Shown here piece after piece: positions 1 to 7,933 of a stretch of 64,000 nt of DNA. The stretch is from positions 62,001 to 126,000 of the forward strand of contig NZ_BOMZ01000089.1 in assembly GCF_016862455.1 (NCBI RefSeq), read 5' to 3'. The notes beneath the pieces are model-generated. The model was not told the origin of the DNA, ran no database searches, and saw only the letters and a list, made by a program, of their open reading frames with translations. Source of the DNA: Actinoplanes utahensis (GTDB lineage: Bacteria; Actinomycetota; Actinomycetes; Mycobacteriales; Micromonosporaceae). Position 1 is the stretch's first letter. The number at the start of each line of letters is the position of its first letter. The translations under genes and the position numbers were made by a program.

Positions 1-813
1 GCCGGGGTTCGCTGGGGCACACCGGAGGAGTTCTACCAGCGGCTCGGTTCCGCCTACGAGCGGTTCCGCCGCTATCTGGCCGAGGGGCACCGGGCGGGAC
101 GCCGCCTGCACGTGATCGCCGAACCCGAGCTGATCCGCGGTGTGGACCCCTCGCTGCGGGCCGACCGGGTCGCCGCCCATCTCGCGTACGAGGCGATCTG
201 CAACCGCACCTACGCGCTGGGCGCCCCGGCGGTCACCTGTGTCTGGGACAGCCGGCGCCACCCGGGCGCGGTCATCGACCGGGTCCGGGCCACGCATCCC
301 GATCTGGTCACGGCGGCCGGCCTCACCCCGTCACCGGACTATCTCCCCCCGGAGCGTTACCTGGCCGAACGTCACACCGTGCCGGCGCTGGCGCCACCGG
401 CACACGTCGATCAGGACGTCACCGCCGGCGCGGTGGCCGAGCTCAGCGGATTGCGGTCGGCCCTGGGCGGCTGGGCGGCGGACCACGGGTTCGGCGGGAC
501 GGCGCGGGAGGACCTCGTGATGGCGGTGGTCGAGGTCGCGAGCAACGGGCTACGGCACGGCGGCCCGCCGGTCCGCATCCGTGCCTGGCATCACGGTGGC
601 ACGCTCGTCGTGCAGTGCGACGACGCCGGCGCCCGTCCGATCCCCGCGGTCGCGGGTTACCTCCGGCCCGATCCGGTGGCCGCGGTGGCGGGCGGACGGG
701 GGTTGTGGCTGGCCCGGCAGTTGGCCGACGTGGTCACGATGTCGTCGGCACCGGGCCGGACGTCGGTCCGGTTGCACTTTCCGCGCGAGGTCATGCCGGC
801 CGTGCGGTCATGA
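1..813 (+). CDS. MEDS-domain / HATPase anti-sigma-type regulator (5' truncated)
   Basis: The reading frame is open from the first base of the window, so the N-terminus lies outside; 270 codons are visible. The first half resembles the second part of a MEDS sensory domain, ending with the family-typical stretch around TCVWDSRRHP. The C-terminal 120 residues are a GHKL ATPase of the RsbW/SpoIIAB kind: an N-box (EDLVMAVVEVASNGLRHGG), a DDAG turn and a GGRGLWLARQ G-box. Such proteins usually act as cytoplasmic serine kinases/anti-sigma factors in partner-switching control. The gene is convergent with, and overlaps by six bases, a SigB/SigF-like sigma factor, a plausible target. It is a paralogue of the MEDS/ATPase gene at 8231-9217. 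Family call is firm; partner is inferred. Confidence 0.85.
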   Translation, partial: AGVRWGTPEEFYQRLGSAYERFRRYLAEGHRAGRRLHVIAEPELIRGVDPSLRADRVAAHLAYEAICNRTYALGAPAVTCVWDSRRHPGAVIDRVRATHPDLVTAAGLTPSPDYLPPERYLAERHTVPALAPPAHVDQDVTAGAVAELSGLRSALGGWAADHGFGGTAREDLVMAVVEVASNGLRHGGPPVRIRAWHHGGTLVVQCDDAGARPIPAVAGYLRPDPVAAVAGGRGLWLARQLADVVTMSSAPGRTSVRLHFPREVMPAVRS

Positions 814-1602
814 CGGGCGCGGCCGTGCGCCGTCGGCGGCGCCCAGCTGCTGCCGTAACCGGGAGAGGGCCCGGGTGAGCAACCGGGACACGTGCATCTG
901 CGAGACGCCGATCTGCTCGGCGATCTGCTGCTGGGTGTGGTTGCCGTAGAAACGCAGGATGATGATCTTCTGCTCGCGCTCGTCGAGGCCGGCCAACGCG
1001 AGGCCGAGCGTGCTGCGCAGGTCGGCGAGCTCGTATCCGGCGTCCTCGTCACCGAGGGTGTCGCCGAGGTCGCCGCCGCCCTCGCCGACCGGGGTGGACA
1101 GGCTCGTCGAGTGGTAGGCGCGGGCGCCCTCCAGGCCCTCGATGACCTCGTCCTCGCTGATGCCCAGATGGCCGGCGATGTCGGCGACCCGGGGGGAGCG
1201 GCCCAGGGTGTGCGTCAGCGTGCTGTTGGCACCGGTGATGGCCAGCCGTAGCTCCTGCAGTCGGCGCGGTACGCGTACCGACCAGGTCCGGTCCCGGAAA
1301 TGCCGTTTGAGCTCGCCGGCGATCGTCGGGATCGCGAACCCGGCGAAGTCGACGCCGCGCCCGGCGTCGAACCGGTCGACCGCCTTGATCAATCCCAGGA
1401 CGGCGACCTGGTAGAGGTCGTCGCGCGGCTCGCCCCGGTTGGCGTAACGGCTGGACAGGTGCCGGGCCAGCGGCAGCCACGCCTCGATCACCCGATCCCG
1501 CAGGCGGAGCCGGGCAGGATCACCGGCGGGCAGGGCCGCCAGCCTGGTGATCAGTTCGCCGGCTCGGGCGGTGCTGGTCGCGGTGTCGGCGATGACGGTC
1601 AT
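808..1602 (-). CDS. RNA polymerase sigma factor, SigB/SigF/SigG family
   Basis: 264 aa. Regions 2, 3 and 4 of a group 3 sigma-70 factor are all visible: region 2 with DDLYQVAVLGLIKAVDRFD and FAIPTIAGELKRHFRD, region 3 with RSPRVADIAGHLGISEDEV, and region 4 with LDEREQKIIILRF followed by the helix-turn-helix QQQIAEQIGVSQMHVSRLL. This is the general stress/differentiation class. The ATG at 1602 was preferred over upstream starts because GGGAG lies seven bases before it and the homologous region starts soon after. Its stop overlaps the convergent MEDS/ATPase gene, so the two may form an anti-sigma/sigma pair. A possible SigB-type promoter lies upstream at 1691-1716, suggesting autoregulation. 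Confidence 0.9.
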   Translation of the reverse strand: MTVIADTATSTARAGELITRLAALPAGDPARLRLRDRVIEAWLPLARHLSSRYANRGEPRDDLYQVAVLGLIKAVDRFDAGRGVDFAGFAIPTIAGELKRHFRDRTWSVRVPRRLQELRLAITGANSTLTHTLGRSPRVADIAGHLGISEDEVIEGLEGARAYHSTSLSTPVGEGGGDLGDTLGDEDAGYELADLRSTLGLALAGLDEREQKIIILRFYGNHTQQQIAEQIGVSQMHVSRLLTRALSRLRQQLGAADGARPRPS

Positions 1603-1690
1603 CCGGAACTCCCTGCAGTCGGCCAGTGGATCGGCAGAACAGCGAACGAGCACTCCGATGACCGTTGCCTCACCTGTCGTGCCTTCAACT

Positions 1691-1716
1691 TCCCCCTGAA
1701 AGCATGAGATCAAAAC
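1691..1716 (-). promoter_or_regulatory. Candidate SigB/SigF-type promoter upstream of the sigma gene
   Basis: On the minus strand GTTT (1716-1713) is followed after 16 bases by GGGGGA (1696-1691). This resembles the GTTT-N14-17-GGGTA pattern known for actinobacterial SigF/SigB-type promoters and lies about 90 bases before the sigma start. The -10 half is not a perfect match. The rest of the 1603-1961 intergenic stretch shows no gene. Confidence 0.35.
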
Positions 1717-1961
1717 CAGCTTTTCGTACGGCGATTCTCAAGTGCAAAGGGGTTGTGCGGATCGGGTCGATGTGATTTTTTCTGGTCCCGGATCGTGTCC
1801 GCTGTGGGTGTTCCCTGTCGGGTGTTCCTTCATTCGGCGCCTCCGGACCGCCCGGCCCGGCTCCTGCCGGATGCCGACATGCCACGGCGCCCGGCGAACC
1901 GCTATCGTTGCCGTGATGCAAGCGTTCACATTCGTGCGGAACCGGCTGAAGGTGAGCGGTT

Positions 1962-2405
1962 GTGACCATGGCTAGAGCTCTCGACGTTCTGATCGTCGAC
2001 GACGACGACGCCGATGCCCTGATGATCGAGGAAGCGCTCGAGGGGGCCGGGGTGCCGCCCGTCGTGCACCGGGTGGTGGACGGCAGCCAGGCGCTGGAAT
2101 ATCTGCGCCGCGAAGGCGAGTACACCGACGCCGTACGGCCGGACCTGATCCTGCTCGACCTGAACATGCCCCGGATGGGCGGCCGTGAGGTCCTCGCGGA
2201 GATCCGCCGCGACGACACCCTGACGGCGATCCCGGTCGTGGTGCTGACCACCTCCGACGCGGTGCCGGACATCGTCGCCAGCTATGCCGGTCACGCCAGC
2301 GCCTTCGTCACCAAGCCGATGGAACTCGACGCCTTCGAAACGGCCGTCCGGAACATCAGCCGTTTCTACGGCGACGTCGCGACTCTGCCGGTCGTCCCGG
2401 GCTGA
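1962..2405 (+). CDS. Rcp1-type single-domain response regulator
   Basis: 147 aa CheY-like receiver without an output domain. The acidic pocket (VDDDDAD), the phosphoacceptor Asp at about residue 66 in LILLDLNMPRMGG, the conserved Thr in VVVLTTSD and the Lys in VTKPMELD are all present. The extended beta4/alpha4 region and the N-terminal DDDDADALMIEEAL segment are typical of Rcp1-like regulators, which normally receive phosphate from a bacteriophytochrome or hybrid histidine kinase encoded nearby. No such kinase is visible here. AAGGTGAG at 1949-1956 sits five bases before GTG 1962 and eleven before the alternative ATG 1968; the sequence does not decide between them. Probably monocistronic; a perfect hairpin follows the gene. 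Confidence 0.88.
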   Translation: MTMARALDVLIVDDDDADALMIEEALEGAGVPPVVHRVVDGSQALEYLRREGEYTDAVRPDLILLDLNMPRMGGREVLAEIRRDDTLTAIPVVVLTTSDAVPDIVASYAGHASAFVTKPMELDAFETAVRNISRFYGDVATLPVVPG

Positions 2406-2410
2406 GACCG

Positions 2411-2450
2411 GACCGGCCCCGGTCGGCTCCGGTCGGCCCCGGTCGGCTCC
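2411..2450 (+). repeat. Four 10-bp tandem repeats (GGTCGGCYCC)
   Basis: Directly after the response regulator stop, a 10-bp unit of the form GGTCGGC(T/C)CC is repeated four times (the first copy degenerate, GACCGGCCCC) and runs into the hairpin at 2448-2474. Function unknown. Confidence 0.7.
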
Positions 2451-2474
2451 GGAAACCATGAATTGGTTTCCGGA
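2448..2474 (+). terminator. Perfect 11-bp hairpin after the response regulator
   Basis: TCCGGAAACCA (2448-2458) and TGGTTTCCGGA (2464-2474) form a perfect stem with a five-base loop. No T-run follows, but actinobacterial terminators often lack one. The remaining stretch to 2994 holds no convincing gene; it contains another perfect hairpin, GCGCCACCTG / CAGGTGGCGC, at 2672-2694. Confidence 0.5.
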
Positions 2475-2994
2475 AGTGCGGTGAACCCCTTTCTCCAGCC
2501 CGCGTCGCCGATGCGAAGTGGGTGGCGCGCGAAAATGGATGGCGCCCGCACGTCCCTCAGGTGCCGGATATGGCACACCGGATACCGCGAATTCTGCTCG
2601 GACGCGATTCTGTTCGCGCGGGTATGGTGAGGGATGAGCAAGCCGCCAGGCGGGACTGCCCGGTCGGTGTTGCGCCACCTGTTCCAGGTGGCGCCCCGGC
2701 GAACCCGGCGGGTCAGCGCAGGCACGAGGCGTGAGGTCTCGGTGCCGCGCGTTCCCTGGGCGACCTGGCGGCTCATCGCCGCTCACCGGCCCGGCGGCAG
2801 GCGAGATCCGGACTCCCGTGCCCGTCTCCGTCGGTGGCGAATTCTTCACCGGCGGCATCGCGGCCGGGGATCCGAATACGGAATGGTTCACCGTGGGTGT
2901 GGAGAAAAGCGGGACGACATCGTGCCGCGCGGTCCGACGTTTGGCCGGCACCGTCGCGGGAACGTGTTTCGCCCCCGAGGAGAGGCGGACGGCG

Positions 2995-3981
2995 ATGATG
3001 CGCCGCGACGTGGTCGTGATCGGCGGGTCCGCTGGCTCCCACAAGGCGCTGACCCAGGTGCTGGCCCGGTTGCCGGCCGACCTGCCGGCCGCGGTGCTGG
3101 TGGCGCTGCACATGGCGCCGGGCGCACGGGCGGCGCTGGCCCGCTCGCTGGCCTCCTCGTGCGCCTTACCGGTGCGGGCCGCCGTCGACGGCGGCCGGTT
3201 GGAGCCGGGGTGTGTCCAGGTGGCGGTGCCGGACCGGCATCTGATCGTCGACGAGGACGATGTGCTGCGGCTCAGTGACGGCCCGCGGCAGAACCGGGTG
3301 CGCCCGGCGGCGGACGCGCTGTTCCGGTCGGCCGCCCGATGGTGCGGCCCGCGGGTCGTCGGGATGGTCCTGTCGGGCAGTCTGGACGACGGGGCGGCCG
3401 GGCTGGCGGCGATCGTCTCCGACGGGGGGATCGGCCTGGTGCAGGATCCCGCGGAGGCCCGGTTCCCCGGCATGCCGACGGCGGCGCTGCGCGTGGTGCC
3501 GGACGCGATGACGGCGACGGCGTTCGACCTCGGGGACGCTGTCGCCAAGATGGCCGGCAATCCGGTCATCGCGGCGAGCCGTCCGCCGACACCCCTGATC
3601 TGGGAGACCGACATGATCGCGTACGGCGCGTCGAACACCGCTGACCGTGGGCAGGCCGTCGGGCTCGGCTGCCCGGACTGCGGAGGCGGCATGTATCTGG
3701 TGCGTACCGGCCTGGCCGCCCACTACGTCTGTCACGTCGGCCATTCGTACTCGCCGCAGTCCCTGCTGGCGGTCCGTGACGACGGCATCGAAGGCGCGAT
3801 CTGGACCGCGGTCAGCGCTCTCCAGGAGAAGGTCATGGTCATCGAGGAGCTGGTGAGCCAGTCGGAGAAGACCGGCGACGCCGTGGCGGCCGCGGCGTTC
3901 CGGGCGGAGGCCGAACGCGCCGGCCGCGCGGCGACGGTGCTGCAGGAACACGTCAACCGATCGGCCCCCGCCGGGCGGTGA
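2995..3981 (+). CDS. CheB-like protein-glutamate methylesterase with C-terminal zinc-ribbon-like region
   Basis: 328 aa. Residues 1-190 are a CheB catalytic domain without the usual N-terminal receiver: the Ser-His-Asp triad is recognisable in GGSAGS, HMAPG and SGSLDDGAAG. In chemotaxis CheB removes methyl esters from receptor glutamates. The C-terminal 110 residues carry a CPDCGG motif with a later CHVGH pair, then a helical segment, an arrangement seen in stand-alone CheB-like proteins of actinobacteria and other non-chemotactic bacteria. No chemoreceptors or CheR are nearby, so a role outside flagellar chemotaxis is likely. ATG 2995 was chosen because GAGGAGAGG lies nine bases upstream; a longer in-frame opening to 2731 is Arg/Gly-rich and unlike the family. 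Confidence 0.85.
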   Translation: MMRRDVVVIGGSAGSHKALTQVLARLPADLPAAVLVALHMAPGARAALARSLASSCALPVRAAVDGGRLEPGCVQVAVPDRHLIVDEDDVLRLSDGPRQNRVRPAADALFRSAARWCGPRVVGMVLSGSLDDGAAGLAAIVSDGGIGLVQDPAEARFPGMPTAALRVVPDAMTATAFDLGDAVAKMAGNPVIAASRPPTPLIWETDMIAYGASNTADRGQAVGLGCPDCGGGMYLVRTGLAAHYVCHVGHSYSPQSLLAVRDDGIEGAIWTAVSALQEKVMVIEELVSQSEKTGDAVAAAAFRAEAERAGRAATVLQEHVNRSAPAGR

Positions 3982-4103
3982 GTGCCGGGCGCTCGGGGTC
4001 AGCCGGGCGGTGAGTGCCGGTGGGCGCTCGGAGCAAGCCGGGCGGTGAGCGCCGGGCGGGCGGTCGGGTCAGCCGGGCGGTGGGCGCTCGGGTCAGCCGG
4101 GCC
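3970..4103 (+). repeat. Degenerate tandem repeats of about 24-38 bp
   Basis: Four imperfect copies of a unit beginning GCCGGGCGGTGAG and ending near CGCTCGGGTCA span the end of the cheB-like gene and the gap to the coiled-coil gene. The first copy lies inside the last codons of the cheB-like gene. Expansion by slippage is likely; a role is not evident. Confidence 0.75.
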
Positions 4104-4488
4104 ACCCCGGGGCCGTCTCGATGTCGATCTCCCGCTGGTCGGCCTCCCTGTCCCGGCTGTCGGCCAGCCGGTCGCGGGTGTCCGCGGCGGCGTCCCGCGC
4201 CTCCGCGGCGGCCGCACGTTCCGCCGCGACGAGGTCGCGGCCCTCGGATCGCCGGTCCCGGCGGTCGGCCGCCTCTTCCCGCGACTTCTGCAGGAACTCA
4301 CGCCGATCCGCGTACTGCTCGCGGGCCTCCACCCGGGCCAGCCGGCCCTGCAGTTCGATCTCCTGCTGGTCGGCGTGGGCGTCCCGGCTGTCGGCCTCCG
4401 TCTCCCGGCCGCGGACCCGGTCCTCGCGCACGTCCAGGGATCGGCGGGGCTGTCGTGCCTCGCTGCCGCTCACCGGATCCTCGCCCAT
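4093..4488 (-). CDS. Highly charged repetitive coiled-coil protein
   Basis: 131 aa, no recognised enzyme domain. Almost the whole protein is built from Arg/Asp/Glu/Ala-rich segments with repeated RD-AAD-RD and READRR units, strongly predicting one long alpha-helical coiled coil. The N-terminus (MGEDPVSGSE) is short and disordered. ATG 4488 was preferred over an upstream frame opening at 4569 because CGGTGA precedes it and the charged repeats begin soon after; the upstream extension has unrelated composition. The downstream end runs into the tandem-repeat tract. Similar RD/AAD-repeat proteins occur in actinomycetes without known function; I do not assign one. Confidence 0.6.
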   Translation of the reverse strand: MGEDPVSGSEARQPRRSLDVREDRVRGRETEADSRDAHADQQEIELQGRLARVEAREQYADRREFLQKSREEAADRRDRRSEGRDLVAAERAAAAEARDAAADTRDRLADSRDREADQREIDIETAPGWPG

Positions 4489-4692
4489 GGCGTCACCGTA
4501 TACCCGATATCCGGGCACGCACCGTTCAGTAGAGCACGGGTGCTGTCGCTGTTCGTCCGTACTCCTCACCTTTTCCGCCGGATCACGGCATATGCTGGTC
4601 GGCTACCAGAAGCGCCGCCGCCGGTATGCCGACATCCCCCCGCCGCGTCGACCGTCGGTGACACCCGGCGTTGCCGGCAGAGGGCGCGCGTC

Positions 4693-4824
4693 ATGACCGA
4701 GGCGGAGGAGCCCGATTACCGGCGATTGTTCGGGCGACTGTTCGAGAGCGCGCCGGTCGAACCCGATGAGAGCCCCACGACCTTCACCATCCGCCTGCCT
4801 CGCCACCTCGGCACGGAGCGGTGA
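4693..4824 (+). CDS. Small acidic hypothetical protein
   Basis: 43 aa, starting at ATG 4693 with AGAGGG about eight bases upstream and ending six bases before the convergent antiporter gene. The sequence starts MTEAEEPDYRRLFGRLFESAP and is acidic with a basic C-terminus. No motif is recognised. The start signal and composition make translation plausible, but nothing else supports it. Confidence 0.35.
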   Translation: MTEAEEPDYRRLFGRLFESAPVEPDESPTTFTIRLPRHLGTER

Positions 4825-4830
4825 CGCCCT

Positions 4831-6477
4831 TCATCGGCGGGCCGGCCGGTCCGGCAGCAGCCGCTCCTCGAGATCCAGTTCGCGTTCCAGGACGCGGAGC
4901 CCCTCGTCGGACAACCGTCCGGCATCGCGCCAGCGCAGGCACTCCTCCCGCTGGGCGTCGATGGCCACCCGGCGTACGTGCAGGGCGGCCTCGTACTGCG
5001 GTGAGATCGGCGGGCCCGCCGCGTCGTTGTCGCGCAACAGGGAGAGCCGGTCCCGGTAGCGGCTCAGCCGGGCCCGCAGTTGCTCGCGCATCGTCTCGAT
5101 CACCTGGCCGCTGATGTCGTCGTGTTCCTGCTCCTCCAGCTCGTCCAGCGCGGTGAGGGCGGCCTCGACGGACGCCGCCCGCGCCTCGTTGCGCAGAAGC
5201 GCCTGATCGTTGTCGTCCGCGCGCAGCCCCAGCACCCGGACCATCGGCGCGAACGTCAGGCCCTGCCCGACCAGGGTGACCAGCACCACCACGACGGTGC
5301 AGAACAGGAGCAGGTCACGAGCGGGGAACGGGGTTCCCGCCTCGGTGACCAGCGGCAGAGTGAAGATCGCCGCGAGACTGATCACGCCCCGCGTGCCGGC
5401 CCAGCTGAGGACCACGACCTCGCGGCCGGTCCATCGCACCGGCGCCCTCCCGCCCGTCGAGCCCCGGCGCCCACGGCGGTGCAGCGCTCCGGGCGCCAGG
5501 AGGGTGAGCACCAGCCACAGCGGCCGCAGCAGCAGGGTGACGCCCACGGTGATCGCGACCGCGACGACGACGGTGGTGGTGTCGTATCCCGCCAGCCCTC
5601 GGATCACCTCGGGCAGTTGCTGACCGATCAGCAGGAAGACGAAGCCCTCGAGCATGAAGTCGACCAGCCGCCAGACCGCGTTGGTCTGCAGCCGGCCCGC
5701 CCCCGAAGCGGACCGTGGCGTGTGGTGCCCCACGATCAGCCCGGCCACGACCACGGCCAGTACACCGGAGACGTGGATCGCCTCACCGAGGAGGTAGGCG
5801 CCGAACGGTGTGGCCAGCGACACGGCGTTCGCCAGCATCGGGTCGCCGCTGAGCGGCCGGGAGAGCACGCGGACCGCGAAGGCGACCAGCGCGCCCACCG
5901 CGACGCCACCGACGGCGGCGCCCAGGAACTGGCCGAGCGCGGACGGCGCCGAGAAACCGTCACCGGTGGCCGCGGCGACCGCGACGCTCAGGATGGTGAG
6001 CGCGGTGGCGTCGTTGAGCAGGCCCTCACCCTGGATCAGGGTGATGATCCGGGGTGGGAGCCCCACCTTGCGGCCGACGGCGAGCGCGGCGACCGGGTCG
6101 GGTGGCGCGACCGCCGCACCGACCGCGATGCCGGCGGCCAGGGTCGCACCGGTGACGAACCACGCGAAACCCAGACCGATCAGCAGAGCGGTGAGCAGGA
6201 CCAGGACCACCGACAGGCTGACCACGGTGGCCAGATTGCGGCGGATCGCGAGCATCGACGAGTCGAGGGCGGCGCTGTACAGCAACGGTGGCAGCACGAA
6301 CGCCAGGACGATGTCCGGATCGAGGGGGATGTTGGGTCCCGGCAGGAAGGCGTACCCGATGCCGATTATCGGCAACAGCGCGGCGGCGGGCAGCCCGGTC
6401 CGGCCGGCGACCCACCGCACCACCGCGACCACCGCGACGGCGGCGAGAACAAAAAGGAGAACCGGCTCGACATGCAC
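4831..6477 (-). CDS. CPA1-family Na+/H+ antiporter
   Basis: 548 aa membrane protein. About twelve hydrophobic segments span residues 1-400, including the signature APPDPVAALAV (the paired Asp region of CPA1/NhaP exchangers) and IQGEGLLNDATALT. A cytoplasmic tail of about 130 residues with charged helices (ALTALDELEEQEHDDISG and DAQREECLRWRDAGRLSDEG) follows, as in NhaP/NhaK-type exchangers that respond to pH or ions. It swaps cytoplasmic sodium or potassium for protons. GTG 6477 was chosen because AAGGATGAG lies three bases upstream on the minus strand. Divergent from the cold-shock gene; monocistronic. Confidence 0.92.
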   Translation of the reverse strand: MHVEPVLLFVLAAVAVVAVVRWVAGRTGLPAAALLPIIGIGYAFLPGPNIPLDPDIVLAFVLPPLLYSAALDSSMLAIRRNLATVVSLSVVLVLLTALLIGLGFAWFVTGATLAAGIAVGAAVAPPDPVAALAVGRKVGLPPRIITLIQGEGLLNDATALTILSVAVAAATGDGFSAPSALGQFLGAAVGGVAVGALVAFAVRVLSRPLSGDPMLANAVSLATPFGAYLLGEAIHVSGVLAVVVAGLIVGHHTPRSASGAGRLQTNAVWRLVDFMLEGFVFLLIGQQLPEVIRGLAGYDTTTVVVAVAITVGVTLLLRPLWLVLTLLAPGALHRRGRRGSTGGRAPVRWTGREVVVLSWAGTRGVISLAAIFTLPLVTEAGTPFPARDLLLFCTVVVVLVTLVGQGLTFAPMVRVLGLRADDNDQALLRNEARAASVEAALTALDELEEQEHDDISGQVIETMREQLRARLSRYRDRLSLLRDNDAAGPPISPQYEAALHVRRVAIDAQREECLRWRDAGRLSDEGLRVLERELDLEERLLPDRPARR

Positions 6478-6638
6478 GGTCTCATCCTTACGGATCGCCC
6501 GCACCGAGCCGCCGGGTACGGCGCCCGGCGGAGTGGAATATGGCCGAACCGGAGAGCCGGCTGCGAGAATCCGCGCCGCCGGCCGATTTCTGTGCTACGT
6601 TTGCCATGTTGCAGTTTTGATTTCCGTAGACGTTTCCA

Positions 6639-6685
6639 GCGCCTGATGGGTTATCTGAAGCCCGTGCAGGCGCTTTTTCGTTTTC
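6639..6685 (+). terminator. Terminator-like hairpin with T-tract in the cold-shock leader
   Basis: AGCGCCTG (6639-6646) pairs perfectly with CAGGCGCT (6668-6675) across a 21-base loop and is followed by TTTTTCGTTTT. It is the only classic T-rich terminator in this part of the window and lies about 85 bases upstream of the csp start, on the same strand. No gene ends just before it, so it looks like a leader attenuator or the end of a short RNA. Confidence 0.5.
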
Positions 6686-6704
6686 CGTGTCGATGCGACA
6701 CGGG
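6686..6704 (+). promoter_or_regulatory. Leader hairpin of the cold-shock gene
   Basis: CCGTGTCG (6686-6693) and CGACACGG (6697-6704) form a perfect 8-bp stem closed by ATG, immediately after the T-rich hairpin and 65 bases before the csp start. A cold-responsive mRNA structure is possible; not provable from sequence alone. Confidence 0.45.
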
Positions 6705-6769
6705 TGATCAACGCGGCGGCGTGAGAGTCAGCACAGTGCGGACTCCGACAGCTTGCTAAGGAAAAAGAC

Positions 6770-6973
6770 ATGGCTACAGGCACCGTGAAGTGGTTCAACG
6801 GCGACAAGGGTTTCGGCTTCATCAGCCAGGACGACGGTGGCGCCGACGTGTTCGCCCACTTCTCGGCGATCTCGGCGAGCGGTTTCCGCAGCCTTGAGGA
6901 GAATCAGCGGGTGGAGTTCGACGTCACCCAGGGCCAGAAGGGCCCGCAGGCGGAGAACATTCGCGTGATCTGA
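6770..6973 (+). CDS. Cold-shock domain protein (CspA family)
   Basis: 67 aa, the standard family length. The OB-fold begins MATGTVKWFNGDKGFGFI and contains RNP1 (KGFGFI) and RNP2 (VFAHFSAI) with the expected aromatic residues for single-stranded nucleic acid binding. It acts as an RNA chaperone at low temperature or during growth transitions. A strong AAGGAAAAAGAC signal precedes ATG 6770. The roughly 130-base upstream region carries two hairpins and the downstream gap a perfect 15-bp terminator, so it is a single-gene unit with a structured leader. Confidence 0.95.
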   Translation: MATGTVKWFNGDKGFGFISQDDGGADVFAHFSAISASGFRSLEENQRVEFDVTQGQKGPQAENIRVI

Positions 6974-6983
6974 TCCGTGAACC

Positions 6984-7023
6984 ACCAACGGCGGCTCGAC
7001 TGGTTCAGCGAGCCGCCGTTGGT
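6984..7023 (+). terminator. 15-bp perfect hairpin terminator after csp
   Basis: ACCAACGGCGGCTCG (6984-6998) is exactly complementary to CGAGCCGCCGTTGGT (7009-7023), with a ten-base loop. It begins eleven bases after the csp stop. No T-run follows. Confidence 0.8.
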
Positions 7024-7113
7024 ATGTCCGCGTCTCCGATCTATTCCGTTTCTGTTCATGAGATTTTCAACGGCCCGCGTTTCGATGTGACGTGCCGTTT
7101 CAGGAAGGCCCCT

Positions 7114-7320
7114 ATGACGATGATCGACAAAGCGCCGGTCGCCCGCGCGCTGTCCGACTTCTCGCGTTTCCGGAGCACGGCCCCGGTTCCGGCCGTCGCG
7201 AGCATGTCACCGTTTCTCGCCCCCGCCCCCGCCGCGGGTGAGCCGGCGCCGGTGCGCCGCGCGTCGGACTGCGGAGAAAGCGCGATGCGCCGGCTCCGTC
7301 ACCCGTTCGTTTCGGAGTAG
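7114..7320 (+). CDS. Small hypothetical protein
   Basis: 68 aa from ATG 7114, preceded by AGGAAGG at a normal distance. The first 25 residues (MTMIDKAPVARALSDFSRF) look like ordinary soluble protein; the remainder is rich in Ala, Pro and Arg and ends MRRLRHPFVSE. No family recognised. The frame is open further upstream to 7024, into the csp terminator, which argues for the inner start. Support is the ribosome site and open frame only. Confidence 0.4.
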   Translation: MTMIDKAPVARALSDFSRFRSTAPVPAVASMSPFLAPAPAAGEPAPVRRASDCGESAMRRLRHPFVSE

Positions 7321-7423
7321 AGCCGGCGGCCCCGGGAGCCGGCGTGATCCGTGACGGCGCCTTCACCAGGGGCGGACCATCTCGGTACTGTTGCCGGATG
7401 AGGATCCCCGCTCCGGCGTGCGG

Positions 7424-7933
7424 ATGAGCACGGTGGCCGAGGCCGGGCACGCATGCTGGGCCCACGATGATCGTCATCCCTCCGACGCCCGGGCCCGTGA
7501 GTTCCTTCGTGCCGGGCTCGCCGCCGGCGAGCAGGTCTGGCTGATTCCCGGGTCCCGGCTGAGCGCGACCGCCGACTGGCTCCGTCACACGGGGACGTCA
7601 CAGCACGGCGATGCCGCCCGGATCCTGTCGTTCACCGACGCCTACCCGGTCGGCCGGGTGATCGATCCCGCCGCGCAGGTCGCCGCCTACACCGCCGCGA
7701 CCGAGGACGCCCTGGCCGCCGGGTTCACCGGCTTCCGGGTGGTCGCGGACGCCACCGTCCTGGTCCGCACCGACGCCCAGCGCGACGCGTTCGCCCGCTA
7801 CGAGTACCAGATCGGACGGTACATGCGCACCGCGCCGATGCGGGCGGTCTGCGTCTACGACCGGGACGAACTCGGTGATCGGGCGATCGCCGAACTGGCC
7901 TGCCTGCACGAGGTCAGTCATGCGACCGGGGGT
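7424..7933 (+). pseudogene. MEDS sensory half of a MEDS-STAS protein, separated from its STAS half by a +1 shift
   Basis: Residues 1-170 form a complete MEDS domain (starts MSTVAEAGHACWAHDDRH; HDD, GLAAGEQVWLIP and VCVYDRDELGDRAIAELACLH are family-typical). In related proteins the next segment is a STAS domain. Here the frame instead enters Arg/Gly/Ala-rich sequence with no stop until 9217, while the STAS sequence continues one frame over. Removing one base from the G5 run at 7928-7932 would fuse the halves in frame as a normal MEDS-STAS protein. This may be a genuine frameshift, a read error, or two overlapping genes with the STAS part starting at ATG 7920. The ATG at 7424 has no strong ribosome site; GTG 7418 is an alternative. 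Confidence 0.65.

Noticed and set aside
2411..2450. CRISPR-like array
   Set aside because: The 10-bp units are directly adjacent without spacers; no Cas genes are present anywhere in the window.
2634..3278. Arg-rich frame overlapping the cheB-like gene
   Set aside because: Composition is that of a shifted frame and the second half lies inside the cheB-like gene.
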